Source of the DNA: Pratylenchus scribneri | Taxonomy: Eukaryota > Nematoda > Chromadorea > Rhabditida > Pratylenchidae | Assembly: GCA_030063045.1 (NCBI GenBank) | Contig: JAQSEB010000166.1 | Coordinates: 1 to 64,000 of the forward strand | Length of the DNA: 64,000 nucleotides | Reading direction: 5' to 3' | Shown here: piece by piece, positions 35,007 through 46,136 of the stretch | Layout: each line of letters begins with the position of its first letter | Numbering within the stretch: position 1 is the stretch's first letter | Notes under the pieces: generated by a model | The model's input: the letters and a program-made list of their open reading frames with translations, nothing else | What the model was told of the DNA's origin: nothing | Database searches by the model: none | Position numbers and translations under genes: made by a program

Positions 35007-37251
35007 ATGATAGAAAATTCAACAATGAACATTTTTGATGTCTATGAGACGACATCCGACAGAATGATGACATCAATGAGGGCAGCAAAAGAAGATGGAC
35101 ATTTTGGTAATTATCCAGGGGAAATTTATATCGTTTATTTTGAAAATTTGATAGAATTACATTAAATATAATTTTATTATAGATGTTGTTCGATTCATCT
35201 ATTCGGTCAGTGGCTGGGGCAGTTTGGCCATTGGTTTGCCTTTGAATTTGCTGCTAATTTGGCTGATTTTAAACAAAACTATGAATGCAATGAAAATTTA
35301 TGCCCGATTGCTGCTCTACTCCTCGATTATGGTAATTTAACTGGAAATAAGCAATTCAAATAAATTTAATTATTGCTATAGGACATTTTCCTTTTGCTTG
35401 TCACCTCCACTGTTCAACCAATTTTGGTTAATAAATTTTTTAAATATTTGTAAATAAATTTTCAGATTGCGGATCATGGCTATCGTTTACTAATTCAAAA
35501 TGGCATATTTCGCCGAATTCCCGAGCCATATGCACTCATTGTGAGTTTTTTTCTTTTGGATTCTTTGTTATTTATTATCAAAAATTCTGAAAAATGGAAA
35601 AAATCATTCTTTAAAATTAATTATGTAATTTCTATCAGTTGGATTCAATGTGGCTTCAATTACTCGTCTGCTTCGATATTTCTACCACTCTCCAATTTGT
35701 GTTCCGTTATTTGCTGACAACACGGTGAAATTTTTAAAAAGGAATGAATAAAAATAAAATTTCAAATTTTAAAAATATTGCTAGAAATTTATAATCCTTT
35801 TTTTTAATTTAAGCAGGATTGTTTTTGATTTAATAATTTTACAGTGACTCCAAGGTACCCCCTCGTACACTGATTTGGCAATTGATTGGACTGGGATTGT
35901 TGGGCAATATTTTGCATTATATTGTGATGATTTGGGCGGATTGGCCTCGACCCGAGAATGATCCGAAAATTGCGGAAATGACCGAAGTTTTAGCCCAAGA
36001 AACCGGAATCACGGAAATACAAATTGCCTCATTCTCTGTTGGAGTGCGTTTTTTAGAATTATTTTGGAATTTTAAAATTTTTATCCCATTTTGATTATGC
36101 ATCAGATTTTATGGGAAAATCATTAATAAAGTTTTTTTGGGAAAATTCATCAGTATCAATTTTTTTACTTTTCATTTTAATCCCATATACTTCCTAAATT
36201 ATAATATTTCTATTTTGTAATTTTGTCAATTAATTTTTTACAGCGTTCCTTTGCATGGTACATTCACGCTGCTTTTATGGTTCTCCTCTTTTTTGGCTGT
36301 TATGCAACAATTTTGGTGACAATATTTTTAATTTTAATTAAATAATTGGAATTTGCACCGAAATGATAATTTATTATTTTGATTCATACTTATTAGTTAA
36401 AAACCCAATAAATTTGTTGGAATTTGTTTTTATGTAAATAATTAAAATAAGTTAAAATTTGGTTACTGTATAAAATAAATGGTTAATTTTTGCCTACAGT
36501 ATTGCTCCATCAAAATTCGCCAACATGTGAATGATCTTTCCCGTGTCAGTTCGATGGCTGATCAGAAATTACGAGAAATAAACAAACAAATTGGACTGGC
36601 CCTAATAATTCAGGCGAGAAATATTTATTAAATTTACCCAGTGATAGAGGCCTTAAGCATAGATTTAAGCCAAAGAATGTAGGCTTTTGGATTATAAAGG
36701 ATCGAATAAAGGAAAAATTTAGACTACAATGGCTATAGATCGAAATATTATTCTCAATTTTAAAAATTGAAATTTTTTCAGGCGATTTTGCCAACCTTCG
36801 AACTGATCGCTTTTACTTTGAAAATTTGCTTGCCAATTTTCTTCACCACCGAAACCGTCTTCTATATTATTTACACAGCCGTTCCACTTTATTTCATTCC
36901 GGTTTGCTTGGTTAAAAATGAGAAATTTTGGAATTTATACCAAAGTCCCTCCCAATCCCTTCAGTTAGCCCCCAGATACTGTATAAATAAAATTATCAGC
37001 AAATAAATTTTTAAAAAATGTCATATACATTTTTGCAGGTATTAAACCCACTTGGCACCATTTTGGTTGTGAAACCTTATCGTCAATGTTTATTTCGCAT
37101 TTTCAAATGCGGCCAAATTGGCTGGAACAGCGCAGCAAATAACACCGTTTTGTTCAAATCGACGGCGGAAAAGAATCGGGCATTCAGCATTCCAAAATCT
37201 ATCACCGTAATGCCAATGATGGGAAATGGAATGAAAATGGAATTTGAATGA
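35007..37251 (+). CDS. Seven-transmembrane chemoreceptor, Str superfamily (Srd/Str-like)
   Basis: Exons 35007-35106, 35183-35331, 35382-35426, 35466-35540, 35639-35724, 35845-36043, 36244-36315, 36500-36613, 36782-36901 and 37039-37251 give 390 aa. Seven hydrophobic helices are separated by short loops: TM1 about residues 38-60 (LAIGLPLNLLLIWLIL), TM2 from SSIMDIFLLLVT, and TM7 at AVPLYFIPVLNPLGTI followed by VVKPYR, the usual helix-7/tail junction of worm serpentine receptors. The polar tail carries Ser/Thr. Nematode receptors of this class are G-protein-coupled chemosensors on sensory cilia. Intron 8 starts with GC (CAG/GCGAGA, 36614). The subfamily is a best guess; 7TM topology is secure. 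Confidence 0.8.
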
Positions 37252-37730
37252 AAAAAAAATTGGAAAAAATGAAATTTTCATCCGCATTATTAAATGTGAA
37301 CAGAGTCATTTGAAATAATCATTTAATCACCAAATGAATTCAAAAATGTTTTTATGTCGAAAATACATCAACCCCATTTTTGTTGCATTCCCTTTTCATT
37401 GTGTCAAAAAGCCAATTTGATGCTTCCTTCGAGCCCCTTCTCATTTGCATTTGCTTCACCTTTAAAAATAGCAAAAAAAAATGCATATTTTATTTGGATG
37501 AGAAAATTAATAATTTATCCATAAATTCAATGAATTTATCCATAATTTTTAATGTCGAAAAAATAGCATTTTTATAAATTGGGCTCAATTTTAAATTCTT
37601 ACTTGCCAATAAGCGTTAACCTAATCCTTAAATTCTAAGCTATAATATTTTCTTGTCTTGTGGTTTCAAAGCAAATTTTTTCCAAATTTTTAGATTAATT
37701 TTATCCAATTTCAATTTTATTTACTTGCAT
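37252..37730. other. Convergent intergenic gap
   Basis: About 480 bp between the 3' end of the receptor gene and the 3' remnant of the CapA pseudogene. No gene seen; a missing CapA 3' exon could once have been here, but I cannot recognise it. Confidence 0.45.
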
Positions 37731-38483
37731 TGGAATTGGAACAGCCTCCAATTTGATCAAATTCCCATTTTTTGAATCCAACATAGGGAAATACATTAGG
37801 CAAAAATTGTCGCCATATTCATCGAGCACAGCAAATCCTTCATAATCATTTAAAAATCGCCACAACCATAAATGATTAATTGTCACGATAAATCTAAAGA
37901 AAATGCCGTGAAAAATACAGAAAATTGACAATAAATTTTCATCTCTATCAAAAGTCTGTTATTTCTAATGAAACCATAATACATGGTTCCAAATTTGGCT
38001 CAATTATTGTAAACTCTCTATTACCCTTATCTATCCTATTATAGACATTAGTTAAGCTTTAAACTTAAAGCCTCTAATCTATATATGACCAAAAATATTT
38101 TGGACTTAAAATTCCTTTCACCAGAAATTATTTTCAATTACAGTAGCTTTTTCTCTAAATTAAATTTTGATTTCCTTTTCCAAATACGTGGGTTTGTTTT
38201 CTTGCCTCAATGCCCTTAACATGATGTGAAGAATGGCCATGCACTAAATCAACAAAGCCAGAATCGATGAGCTCCTCCGCTAATCGAACATAATCATTAG
38301 AATCCCGAGAAGAGAAGCAAAAAGAAACGATAGGATACAAAAAATTTTCATACAAAACCGGTTTGGATGGATGCGGCAAAATTTGGTCAATGCCACACGT
38401 CCGAGCATCACATCACCGCAAAGAAAGAGGGAAATGATTCCATTTTCAAGTGAATTTCGATCATTATATTTTGAGCATTCCAT
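37731..38483 (-). pseudogene. Bacterial-type CapA (poly-gamma-glutamate synthesis) metallophosphatase remnant
   Basis: Two blocks on the minus strand, 38483-38206 and 37893-37731, show CapA family wording: SLFLCGDVMLGR, IDQILPHPSKPVLYE, NDYVRLAEE, DLVHGHSSHHVKGIE, IIYGCGDF, LNDYEGF, LMYFPMLD. CapA-type enzymes are bacterial metallophosphoesterase-like proteins linked to poly-gamma-glutamate capsules. Damage: a 2-bp GT insertion right after GDVMLGR, about 200 central residues missing between YVRLAEE and LIDSGFVDLVHGHS, and single-T losses on each side of LIIYGCGDF, giving stops. The blocks are separated by what looks like a 312-bp intron with a GC donor (GAG/GCAAGA) and TTTAG acceptor. It is a horizontally acquired gene that gained an intron, then decayed. 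Confidence 0.78.
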
Positions 38484-39128
38484 TTTAAATTTAGTAGTTA
38501 AATGTAAAGATTTTCAAAGCAATTAGCCGTTTTTTGAACAATTCTGTGTTGATTTAAAGGAATAAAAATTTATAATATTTTAATACATTAAGCAGGCAGA
38601 GCTATCAAATCAATCATCCGAGAATGAGTTGGCTAAAATTGATAGGAAAAAAAACAAGAGGAATAAGAAGAATTTTATGGACCACTGTAGCCGTTGAATG
38701 AATGGGGAATTTGGACACTGATATGGGTGGAAATACGAAATGTAAACAACCAAACAAATGTTGATAAACGAGGAATTGATGACCATTTCAATTCGATTAA
38801 TCCATATCCATTCCAATACCTCGATCAACCAATTTGGAACCAAACTAAAATATATAAAATTATTTAGATGAACTCAATAATCCTCATCCCTACTCCCTAG
38901 CGCTAGAACCCATGCCACCCCCTAACCCTATTTAACCCCTAAAAAATTTTCAAATGAGTCTTGCATCTAAATAGATGTAAAAAGACTAAAATTAGATCTA
39001 AGGAAAACTTTTCCCTAGAAAATAATTTGACTAGCTAATATTCTACATATATATTCTTTCAAATTTTTGTTAATTTTTATTTTTAGTGGTAGTAATGACT
39101 GTCGACGGATCGATGTTTTAAAAGCGAA
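38484..39128. other. Intergenic between divergent CapA remnant and EFR3
   Basis: A 77-aa hydrophobic frame (38610-38843, minus) lies here but matches nothing I know and has no splice context. Otherwise AT-rich spacer. Confidence 0.4.
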
Positions 39129-42100
39129 ATGAATCAATTTTGTCAGTGCTGCTGCTATTCAAACTGCTGTAAACCACGATATAAACGACTAATTGACAAT
39201 GTTTATCCACCTTCCGCACCATTTGATTCACCCATTGCCAGCAATATGCAAAAATTGACATTCTATTCAATTTCACATCCGGAAAAATTGAACCGGATTG
39301 GTCAATATTTGGTCCAGAGACAAGCCCGCAATTTTGGCCGACAAAGAATGGCAGATGCTAAAGTTAGCATAAATATATTTATTAAAATCCCCTTTTCCCA
39401 TATTTTTATACATTTTTAAAGATAAAAATGGTTAGAAAATGAAAAAGAAAATTATATTTTGTATGGGAAATACAAAAAAAGCTTTTAAAGGTAGCAGTTG
39501 ATGCGATGGAAAATTTGCTTAAAAGTTGCCATGCGTCTCCCTCATTAAATCAATTCATTGAAAGCTATTTGCTAATGGTGCAACGCCTGTTGGAAACGAA
39601 TGACCCAAAAATGGAGAATATGGCCACTGATTCGTTTGTCCGTTTTTCTGGCATTGAAGAGGAGGACTCACCTTCCTACCACCGTCAATATGATTTCTTC
39701 ATTTCCAAATTTTCTTCCATGTGCCATAACAATCAAGGAGCTTATTTGCATTCAAGGAGATTTAATGGATTACGTGGGCTTCGAGGTTTTATATTTAAAC
39801 TGAAACATTTACTTATAAAAAATATTTTTATAGTAAATTTTGGATGCTAAAGGAATTTATTTGACCATCTTGGTAAGCAAATGCCAACATTGGCCAGATC
39901 CATGATAAATGTTGGCATTTGGATTACCAAGATTATCATATTACAAAATTGAGGCCAAATTCTTGCTTTAGAATTCTTAAATAATTTTAAAACACTTTCA
40001 ATGCAGGTGTCATATGGAAATTGACCAGTAGCGATGATTTACAAACCACCAATATTTGGGAAAATCATCACCTGAATAAAATTGTTCCTTCCATACTTTT
40101 CAATTTGCAAAATGAAAATAACGGTTTAAATTGTTATTAAATTTTTAAATAATTTAAATTGATTAGATGAATCGGATCAATTCGACGATTTGTCTTTGGA
40201 TGCTAGCCGTTACCATCATTATCCGGAAGAGGAAAGTGTCACTGAATTGGGGACAATTAAAAGTTTGGCGTTACAATGTCTTCGTGAACTATTTCAAAAA
40301 TGTAATTTTGGATCATTGAAGTACAAATAAATAAATTTTAATTAATTAAATTAAAATTATATTTTATAGATCATTGCTCTTGGCCATGTTCAAACATTTT
40401 GATTCTCACTCAAAATGGAATCCTCCACCAATGTTTGCAATCAAAACATTCCGAGCAATTTTATATATGTATAATTTTTTTAATGAATAATGAAAATAAA
40501 ATGCTTAAAAAGAATAAATTATCTAAAAATATTAAAATTTGAGCCATACTTAACTGAACAAATTTTAATGGTTTTGATAAATATAATCCCCCCTCAATTT
40601 ATTCCAGCATTCCATCGCACAATTTCTACTTTTTTATTCAGGTTTTTTTCATCAAAATGAGGTGAAAATAATATATTTTAAATAGGAATTAATCAATTAT
40701 ATGGAAAAAGTGCCAAACAATGAGGTCCAAATTCGCATTGGAATGGCCACCGTATTAGCGAATATTGTTTGCATTGTTGGCAGCAGCATTGGACCACTTT
40801 TGTTGGCCATTTTCAATGCATTACTAAAATTGTTGCATTCCTCCATCGAATTTCAACAATCCGAGGATTGTACGAATTTGGAGGCTGAAAAACATTTCCA
40901 AGACACACTAATCAATGCTATGTCAAATTTTATGAAAACATTGCCCGAATATCATAAAGTGGAAATTAATATGTTTTTGTACAAGGCGGCCAATACAATT
41001 CCAAATATTCTGGACAGCAATCCTTCAACAGGTGACAAAATATTTTTGAATTTTGGATAGTTATTAAATTTATTGAAAAACACATTTTCCAAAAAAAGAC
41101 TTTAAATAATGCCATATTTATATACTATACTGATTTAGGATCTACATTACCAAATCATATACCATTGGATAGAGCAAGTTAAGACTCAAGATACATCGAA
41201 TGATTTAATGGTTTAAATCAAAATTAAAGAATTTAAACTAGACCGATTTTCGTTTTCAAACTACTTAATATTAGTTAAATCTGTAACAAATTAGTGTTAA
41301 ATGATTCTTCTACTTTTATGGGATGAATTTATGATTAAATTCTGAACCATTTTTCTTTTCGGCAAATTATATTTTGCTATTTGCTTATCATTTTAATTAG
41401 ACAAATTTAAGGAGACATTTCAAATAAATTAATGCAAATTGTTGATGGAGACTTTCTTCAAAAATTGCTCAAAAAGGCAAAAGGCGAAATAAATAACATC
41501 AACAAACAAAACAGTGTTGACGACATTGATTCCATTGAGAGCACCATCAGTGGCAACGGTGTTGTGGATGATTGGAGTCCAACCGTATCGAATGTGCACA
41601 GTAGACAGAATACGTTTTATGAGGAAGGAGAAAGGCAACAGCAAGAAAAAGAAAGTATGATGGGATTCGAGATAAAGGATAAACCCAAAATCCCAGGGGA
41701 ATTTGTTTCGAATTTGAGTTTACAGCTTAGGTATAGGACTATAGAAAAAAGGGGGAAGTGGGGAAATGGATTAGTTTTACAAATTTTCTCCCTTTGATTT
41801 GGGATTTTCCCGTAATGAACAAGGTTTTTATTTTTTTCCAAAATTTTTCCAGAGTATTTTTGGTAGGTTAAATAGAAATTTGGCCTTATTTTTATCATAT
41901 GGCCATCTTTATAAACAAATGTCAATATTGACCAAATCCATTTTAAATTTATACACATTTTTATACTCATTTTTTATTCATCAGATTTGGAATTATTGCC
42001 TCTCACCACTGTTGATCAGCTTCGTATTCTCGCGAATATGCCGCTTGATTTGAACGAAGAAGACAGAGAGGATCAAGTAATTTTACTTTATTAAAAATGA

Positions 42101-42679
42101 TTAGTCACTGGAGGCTTCATCCAGGTCTTTTAGGAAAAAGATCATTTCGTAAAAAAAAATTAATTTGGTAAAACTTTCATTTTCAAAGAATTAAGATTAA
42201 AAACAAAAACAACCAATTCTGACTCCATTTTAATTTTACATATAGTCAATTTTAAATTCATCTCTGAAATTTCGTTACGGCCAAGTTATATGGCCTCAAT
42301 CAATTTTTTACAAAATTAATGTTATCTTCTTTAGGAAAAGAGTCGAAAAGTGTTGGAATTGTTCCGAGGCAAAGATGCCAACCAATTGTTGGCATTGTTC
42401 CGCAAAAATTCCTTCCAAAGACGATGTTCCTCTTCATCAATTTGCAGTGGTGATTGTATGGAAGAAGATGAATGGAATTCTACAAAAATAACCGAAGAAA
42501 AAACATTGGCACAAACACTTCTACGCTTAAATGCACGACATGATGAGGTTTCGTGATTTTGAATTTGTTTGAACAAATTTCGAAATTTACAGGAAACGAA
42601 AATCCTGCTCTTTGGTCAACAGGCACAGCCGGCAACAATTTTTGAGATCAAATTTCCCTCCTCCTTTGAATTTTATTAG
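39129..42679 (+). CDS. efr-3: EFR3 homologue (plasma-membrane PI4K anchoring protein)
   Basis: Exons 39129-39362, 39491-39785, 40007-40123, 40167-40320, 40370-40468, 40608-40641, 40686-41031, 41412-41717, 41985-42076, 42335-42547 and 42593-42679; 658 aa. The N terminus has a Cys cluster (CQCCCYSNCC) for palmitoylation, then the highly conserved EFR3 opening: KPRYKRLIDNVYP, MQKLTFYSISHPEKLNRIG, NMATDSFVRFSGIEEE, PSYHRQYDFFISKF. An armadillo/HEAT-like helical body follows (LALQCLRELFQKC, MATVLANIVC). EFR3 tethers the TTC7/PI4KIIIalpha complex to the plasma membrane to make PI4P. The product is shorter than vertebrate EFR3 (about 820 aa). The 34-bp exon 40608-40641 and the GTTTAC donor at 41718 are the least certain joins. 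Introns 2 and 7 hold a hairpin and an old repeat. Confidence 0.88.
39867..39933 (+). other. Pre-miRNA-sized hairpin in EFR3 intron 2
   Basis: The arms ATCTTGGTAA-G-CAAATGCCAACATT and its 3' partner pair over 24 bp with a single small internal loop; the terminal loop is 16 nt. Total length 67 nt matches an animal pre-miRNA. No expression evidence; a tiny palindromic mobile element is the alternative. Confidence 0.35.
41145..41290. repeat. Degenerate copy of the 43.9 kb foldback family (EFR3 intron 7)
   Basis: Contains ATATACCATTGGATAGA and a diverged ATGGTTTAAATCAAAAT segment, resembling the arm of the intact element at 43897-44311. Eroded; no target duplication visible. Confidence 0.35.
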
Positions 42680-43184
42680 TTTTTCATTATTCCCCAATTT
42701 AATTTATTTCATGCATTTTTTCATTTTAAGGGAATGAGTCTGATACTTATGAAAATAAAATAGTCCAAAAATCTATTTTCCACTTATTTTGTAATAAAAA
42801 AAGCTTTATTGACATTTTTGTGTTCGCATTCTTGTATTGCCCATTATGTATTTATAAATATAGTCTAAAGTGCATTTCAGTAAAGTATATTCCTTAAAAT
42901 ATTTTTGAACTATCCAAAAATTACCAAAAACCCAAATAAAAGGATGGCATAGACATGAGACTCCTTGTTGATGGCCAAGATTTGTTATAGCCAAAATTTT
43001 CATATGCCCAGACTTGTTTGTTTGAAAGTCTGGGAAGGTGCGCCAATTTGCCCTTTTGATCAAAATAGATTTTCTTGGAATATATAAATCAGGCCATTTT
43101 GGATCAACAGAGCTCATTTTAAATTTCATTCTCCCTTCCAATCCTTGAAAAAGTTCACTCCTATTAAAAATTTAACAAATAAAA
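42680..43184. other. Intergenic, no supported gene
   Basis: About 500 bp between EFR3 and the next plus-strand gene. A minus-strand frame of 111 aa (42806-43141) has no recognisable domain or splice context and is probably chance. Confidence 0.4.
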
Positions 43185-45025
43185 ATGAATTCCATTATCC
43201 AATTAATTTTATTATCAATTTTTGTGACAATTCAAGTTCGAGGAGGTAAAATTTTCTAAAATATATTTATTTCATTAAATTCGTTGATAATATTAATTTA
43301 AAAATTCAAAATGCCCCCCGAAATCCGAATATAATATTACAAAAATTTTTTAAGACTTGCATAAAACAAAGAAAAATGTGGAGGAATTCCATTCGATGGT
43401 GATCGAAAAAGTGAAGAAAGTTTTAAATTGCGAAAACTCCGGGGATGATTTCCACAATGGCATTTGCATTATAATCAGTGAAATGGAGCCAAAATTCAAA
43501 AAAATAAAGGAAACAAAATTGGAAGGAAAATTAAAGGAATTGTTTGGAGAATTGGCACAAATGATTATCGAAGATTTTAACAAATTTAAAGATTTAATTT
43601 CGGGACACGAAAGTGGAACAGAAGAAATGAAAAAGAGTCATGAAATATTGAGTAAAGGAATTCGGACAAAATCATTTAAGAAGAATGAAGTTGGGCATAA
43701 ATTGAAAATGGCAGGAAGTCATCATGAAATAAATAAAATAAATCAAGCTTTGGATGCGGATGTACACAAAAGCGAGATCAATTTTTTAAAGGTAAATTTT
43801 AGAGACGATGAAAATTTATATTCAATAAATGTTGAGTGGAAGTTGGATAGAAATATATTCGCATTCGCACCCTAACTTTATGTCCAAAATAGTAATGGGA
43901 AATATTTAATTTGCATAAAAAATTATTGAATTTGCATAAAAGAGTATTTAAAATGCATAAAAGTTTATACCGGTTTAGCGTTTAGTCTAAAATTCATAAA
44001 CCATATACCATTCGATAGATCTCATCGAGACGCGTCGATTGGTATATATTTTATCATGGTTTGATCAAAAATAAAGGTTTTAAACCACTTAAACAATTTT
44101 ATGGGTTTTGGTTCAAAACCAATTAAACCATGACAAAATATATACCAATCGACGCGTCTCGATGAGATCTATCGAATGGTATATGGTTTATGAATTTTAG
44201 ACTAAACGCTAAACCGGTATAAACTTTTATGCATTTTAAATATTCTTTTATGCAAATTCAATAATTTTTTATGCAAATTCAATAATTTTTTATGCAAATT
44301 AAATACCATCCAATAGTAATTAGCTTTATGTTGTATTGTAAGCAAATTTGGCACCATTGTTAAGTTCGAATTTGGATAAACAGATTAGAGGAAAAAAAAT
44401 AGTAAAATGACTTGAAACGTAAATAAATTAAGACCAAAAAAGTGGCAAAATAGGCCAAAATAATATACCTAAATCGAGCAGCATTTTTTTACAATAACTT
44501 TATGGCCAATTTATTTTTTTCATTCATTCTCTACTGAAAAGTTTAATCCAATTGACTGAATAACATTAACTTAAATAAATGATTGTTGGTATTGATTATT
44601 GAGTACGGAAACGCAAAAATATGGTAGTTATTAAATATTCAATCTATATATGTTGATAATCCATGGTTCATCTTCTAATTCGAATGTAAACCAAAATATT
44701 TCTGGGTGGACAATTTACTCAAAAAAAGAAATTACTATAATAAAGAAATTTATTAGAATTAATTTTTTGTCCTTTAAAGGCGAATATTGCAAGTTTGGAA
44801 GCCCATTTGACGGCTAAGGCTGGCCATCTTGACAATGCTGATATGGTCAATAAATTGGCTGCCGATTGCATTGTCCAATTGGAAAAAGTGATCGAAGGGA
44901 CAGGCCATGTGGATTTGAATACTGCATTCTCGGTATTCAGCACTGAATTGCTGGTTTATGCGACCAAAATCCCAGCAATTGCTGCGGAAGTGAAAAAGAT
45001 GCAATTGCACATTGAATTCCATTGA
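43185..45025 (+). CDS. Secreted alpha-helical protein, unknown function
   Basis: Exons 43185-43245, 43355-43791 and 44780-45025 give 247 aa. Signal peptide MNSIIQLILLSIFVTIQVRG, cleaved near G20. The mature chain is highly charged and predicted helical, with one Cys pair (LNCENSGDDFHNGIC), a Lys/Glu-rich middle, then an Ala/Leu-rich C-terminal helix region (AAEVKKMQLHIEF end). No transmembrane segment or known domain is seen; the general look (small, secreted, helical) fits nematode extracellular carriers or effectors, but I cannot place it. The second intron is 988 bp, unusually long here because a 415-bp foldback transposon inserted in it. Confidence 0.68.
43897..44311. mobile_element. Mutator-like foldback MITE, 415 bp, 9-bp TSD
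   Basis: Flanked by the perfect 9-bp repeat AATAGTAAT (43888-43896 and 44312-44320). Two arms of about 170 bp are near-perfect inverted copies (for example AGATCTCATCGAGACGCGTC and its complement) around a loop of about 60 bp. The ends hold two to three copies of AATTTGCATAAAAAATTATTG; the right arm has one more than the left. The 9-bp TSD points to MULE-type mobilisation. No coding capacity. It lies within intron 2 of the secreted helical protein gene. Confidence 0.88.
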
Positions 45026-45160
45026 AGAGTCGATGGCATATTGGAAAAAACTGATTCAATTTTAAAAACTATATAACAAAAAATATTATTTTCTGGGGTA
45101 CTACAAATTTTAGATATAGAAAATTGTTGGACATCAATTTATCAGGGCAACAAAAAATAT

Positions 45161-45391
45161 GTGTTTGCGCGTTTCACCGAAAAAGTCGGTTAAAACATTT
45201 CAATCAAACCATGTTTTTGCCAGTTTAACATTTACAAATGCATGTTTTAAAACTAGTTTTAAGAGCTTTCTAATATGCCAAACCCGAAAACATCATTGGT
45301 TTTTTTGGTTTAACCCCTGTAAATAGCCAAAAATCGGTTTGGATAAATGTCTTCTGCGACCTTTTTCGTTTCGGTGAAACGCGCTAGCACC
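45161..45391. mobile_element. Short inverted-repeat element, 231 bp, 9-10 bp TSD
   Basis: Flanked by CAAAAAATAT at 45151-45160 and 45392-45401. Termini share GCGCGTTTCACCGAAA in inverted orientation (45167 onward, and the complement near 45371-45386). AT-rich middle with no ORF. TSD length suggests a Mutator-like source; not obviously the same family as the 43.9 kb element. Confidence 0.7.
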
Positions 45392-45992
45392 CAAAAAATA
45401 TAAAATTGAATTTTCGAAGAGGAATTTTATAAACATTTTAAATCATAAACATCTGAAAAAATAGGTACACAATAATTTTAAGCCAGCTGTCCAAAATTAT
45501 GTTACATGTCAGAAAAAAAAATAAAAAAAAATCAACTGGAAAAAAAAATAAAATTTTGATTTGCATATTTTTATATTTTCAACAACATTTGATTTTATTT
45601 TTATTGAATTGTATATAATTTCGGGAATAAATATCGAAAAATTGTATATTCAGTTTATCTTAAAGTTACGGATTGTTAGAATAATTGATGAGGTATGTTA
45701 AGAAAATTCCAACAGAATCTTTGAATTATTCATTACCTCCATTTTGATACATTCTCAATTTCCATTGGAATTAAAGAAATGAAATATCCTAATATAATAA
45801 ATTATTTATCTAATAATTGAAATTTTTAGGTTTACGTTGTGGTCTTTAATTGGCTGGTGCAAAAATTGTATTTTTTTTGTTGCATTTTCATTGTTATTCG
45901 CCATAATTAGATGTAAAATATTTGTTGATTTTTGAGTCGAAATAAATTTCTGTATTGTAATGTAAATGAATAACAGAAAACTCCATAATAGT

Positions 45993-46012
45993 GGGGGGGG
46001 GGGGGGGGGGGG
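45993..46012 (+). repeat. Poly-G tract, 20 G in a row
   Basis: Uninterrupted run of 20 G between GT and TTTGTACA, in very AT-rich DNA 125 bp beyond the stop of BUD13. Such runs can fold as G-quadruplex. Confidence 0.97.
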
Positions 46013-46136
46013 TTTGTACATACAAACAAAAACAATTTATTTTATTGAAAATTTGATTGTATTTTTAATTTTATTTATAAATTGTTTGAATAAAGAAAAA
46101 TGTAAAAAAGCCATTTTCTCTTATAATTATTATCAA

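Noticed and set aside
38610..38843. 77-aa hydrophobic minus-strand frame upstream of the CapA remnant
   Set aside because: Could be an N-terminal exon of that gene, but CapA proteins need no such segment and I found no matching splice signals.
42806..43141. 111-aa minus-strand frame
   Set aside because: No recognisable domain, and it occupies the putative promoter of the next plus-strand gene.
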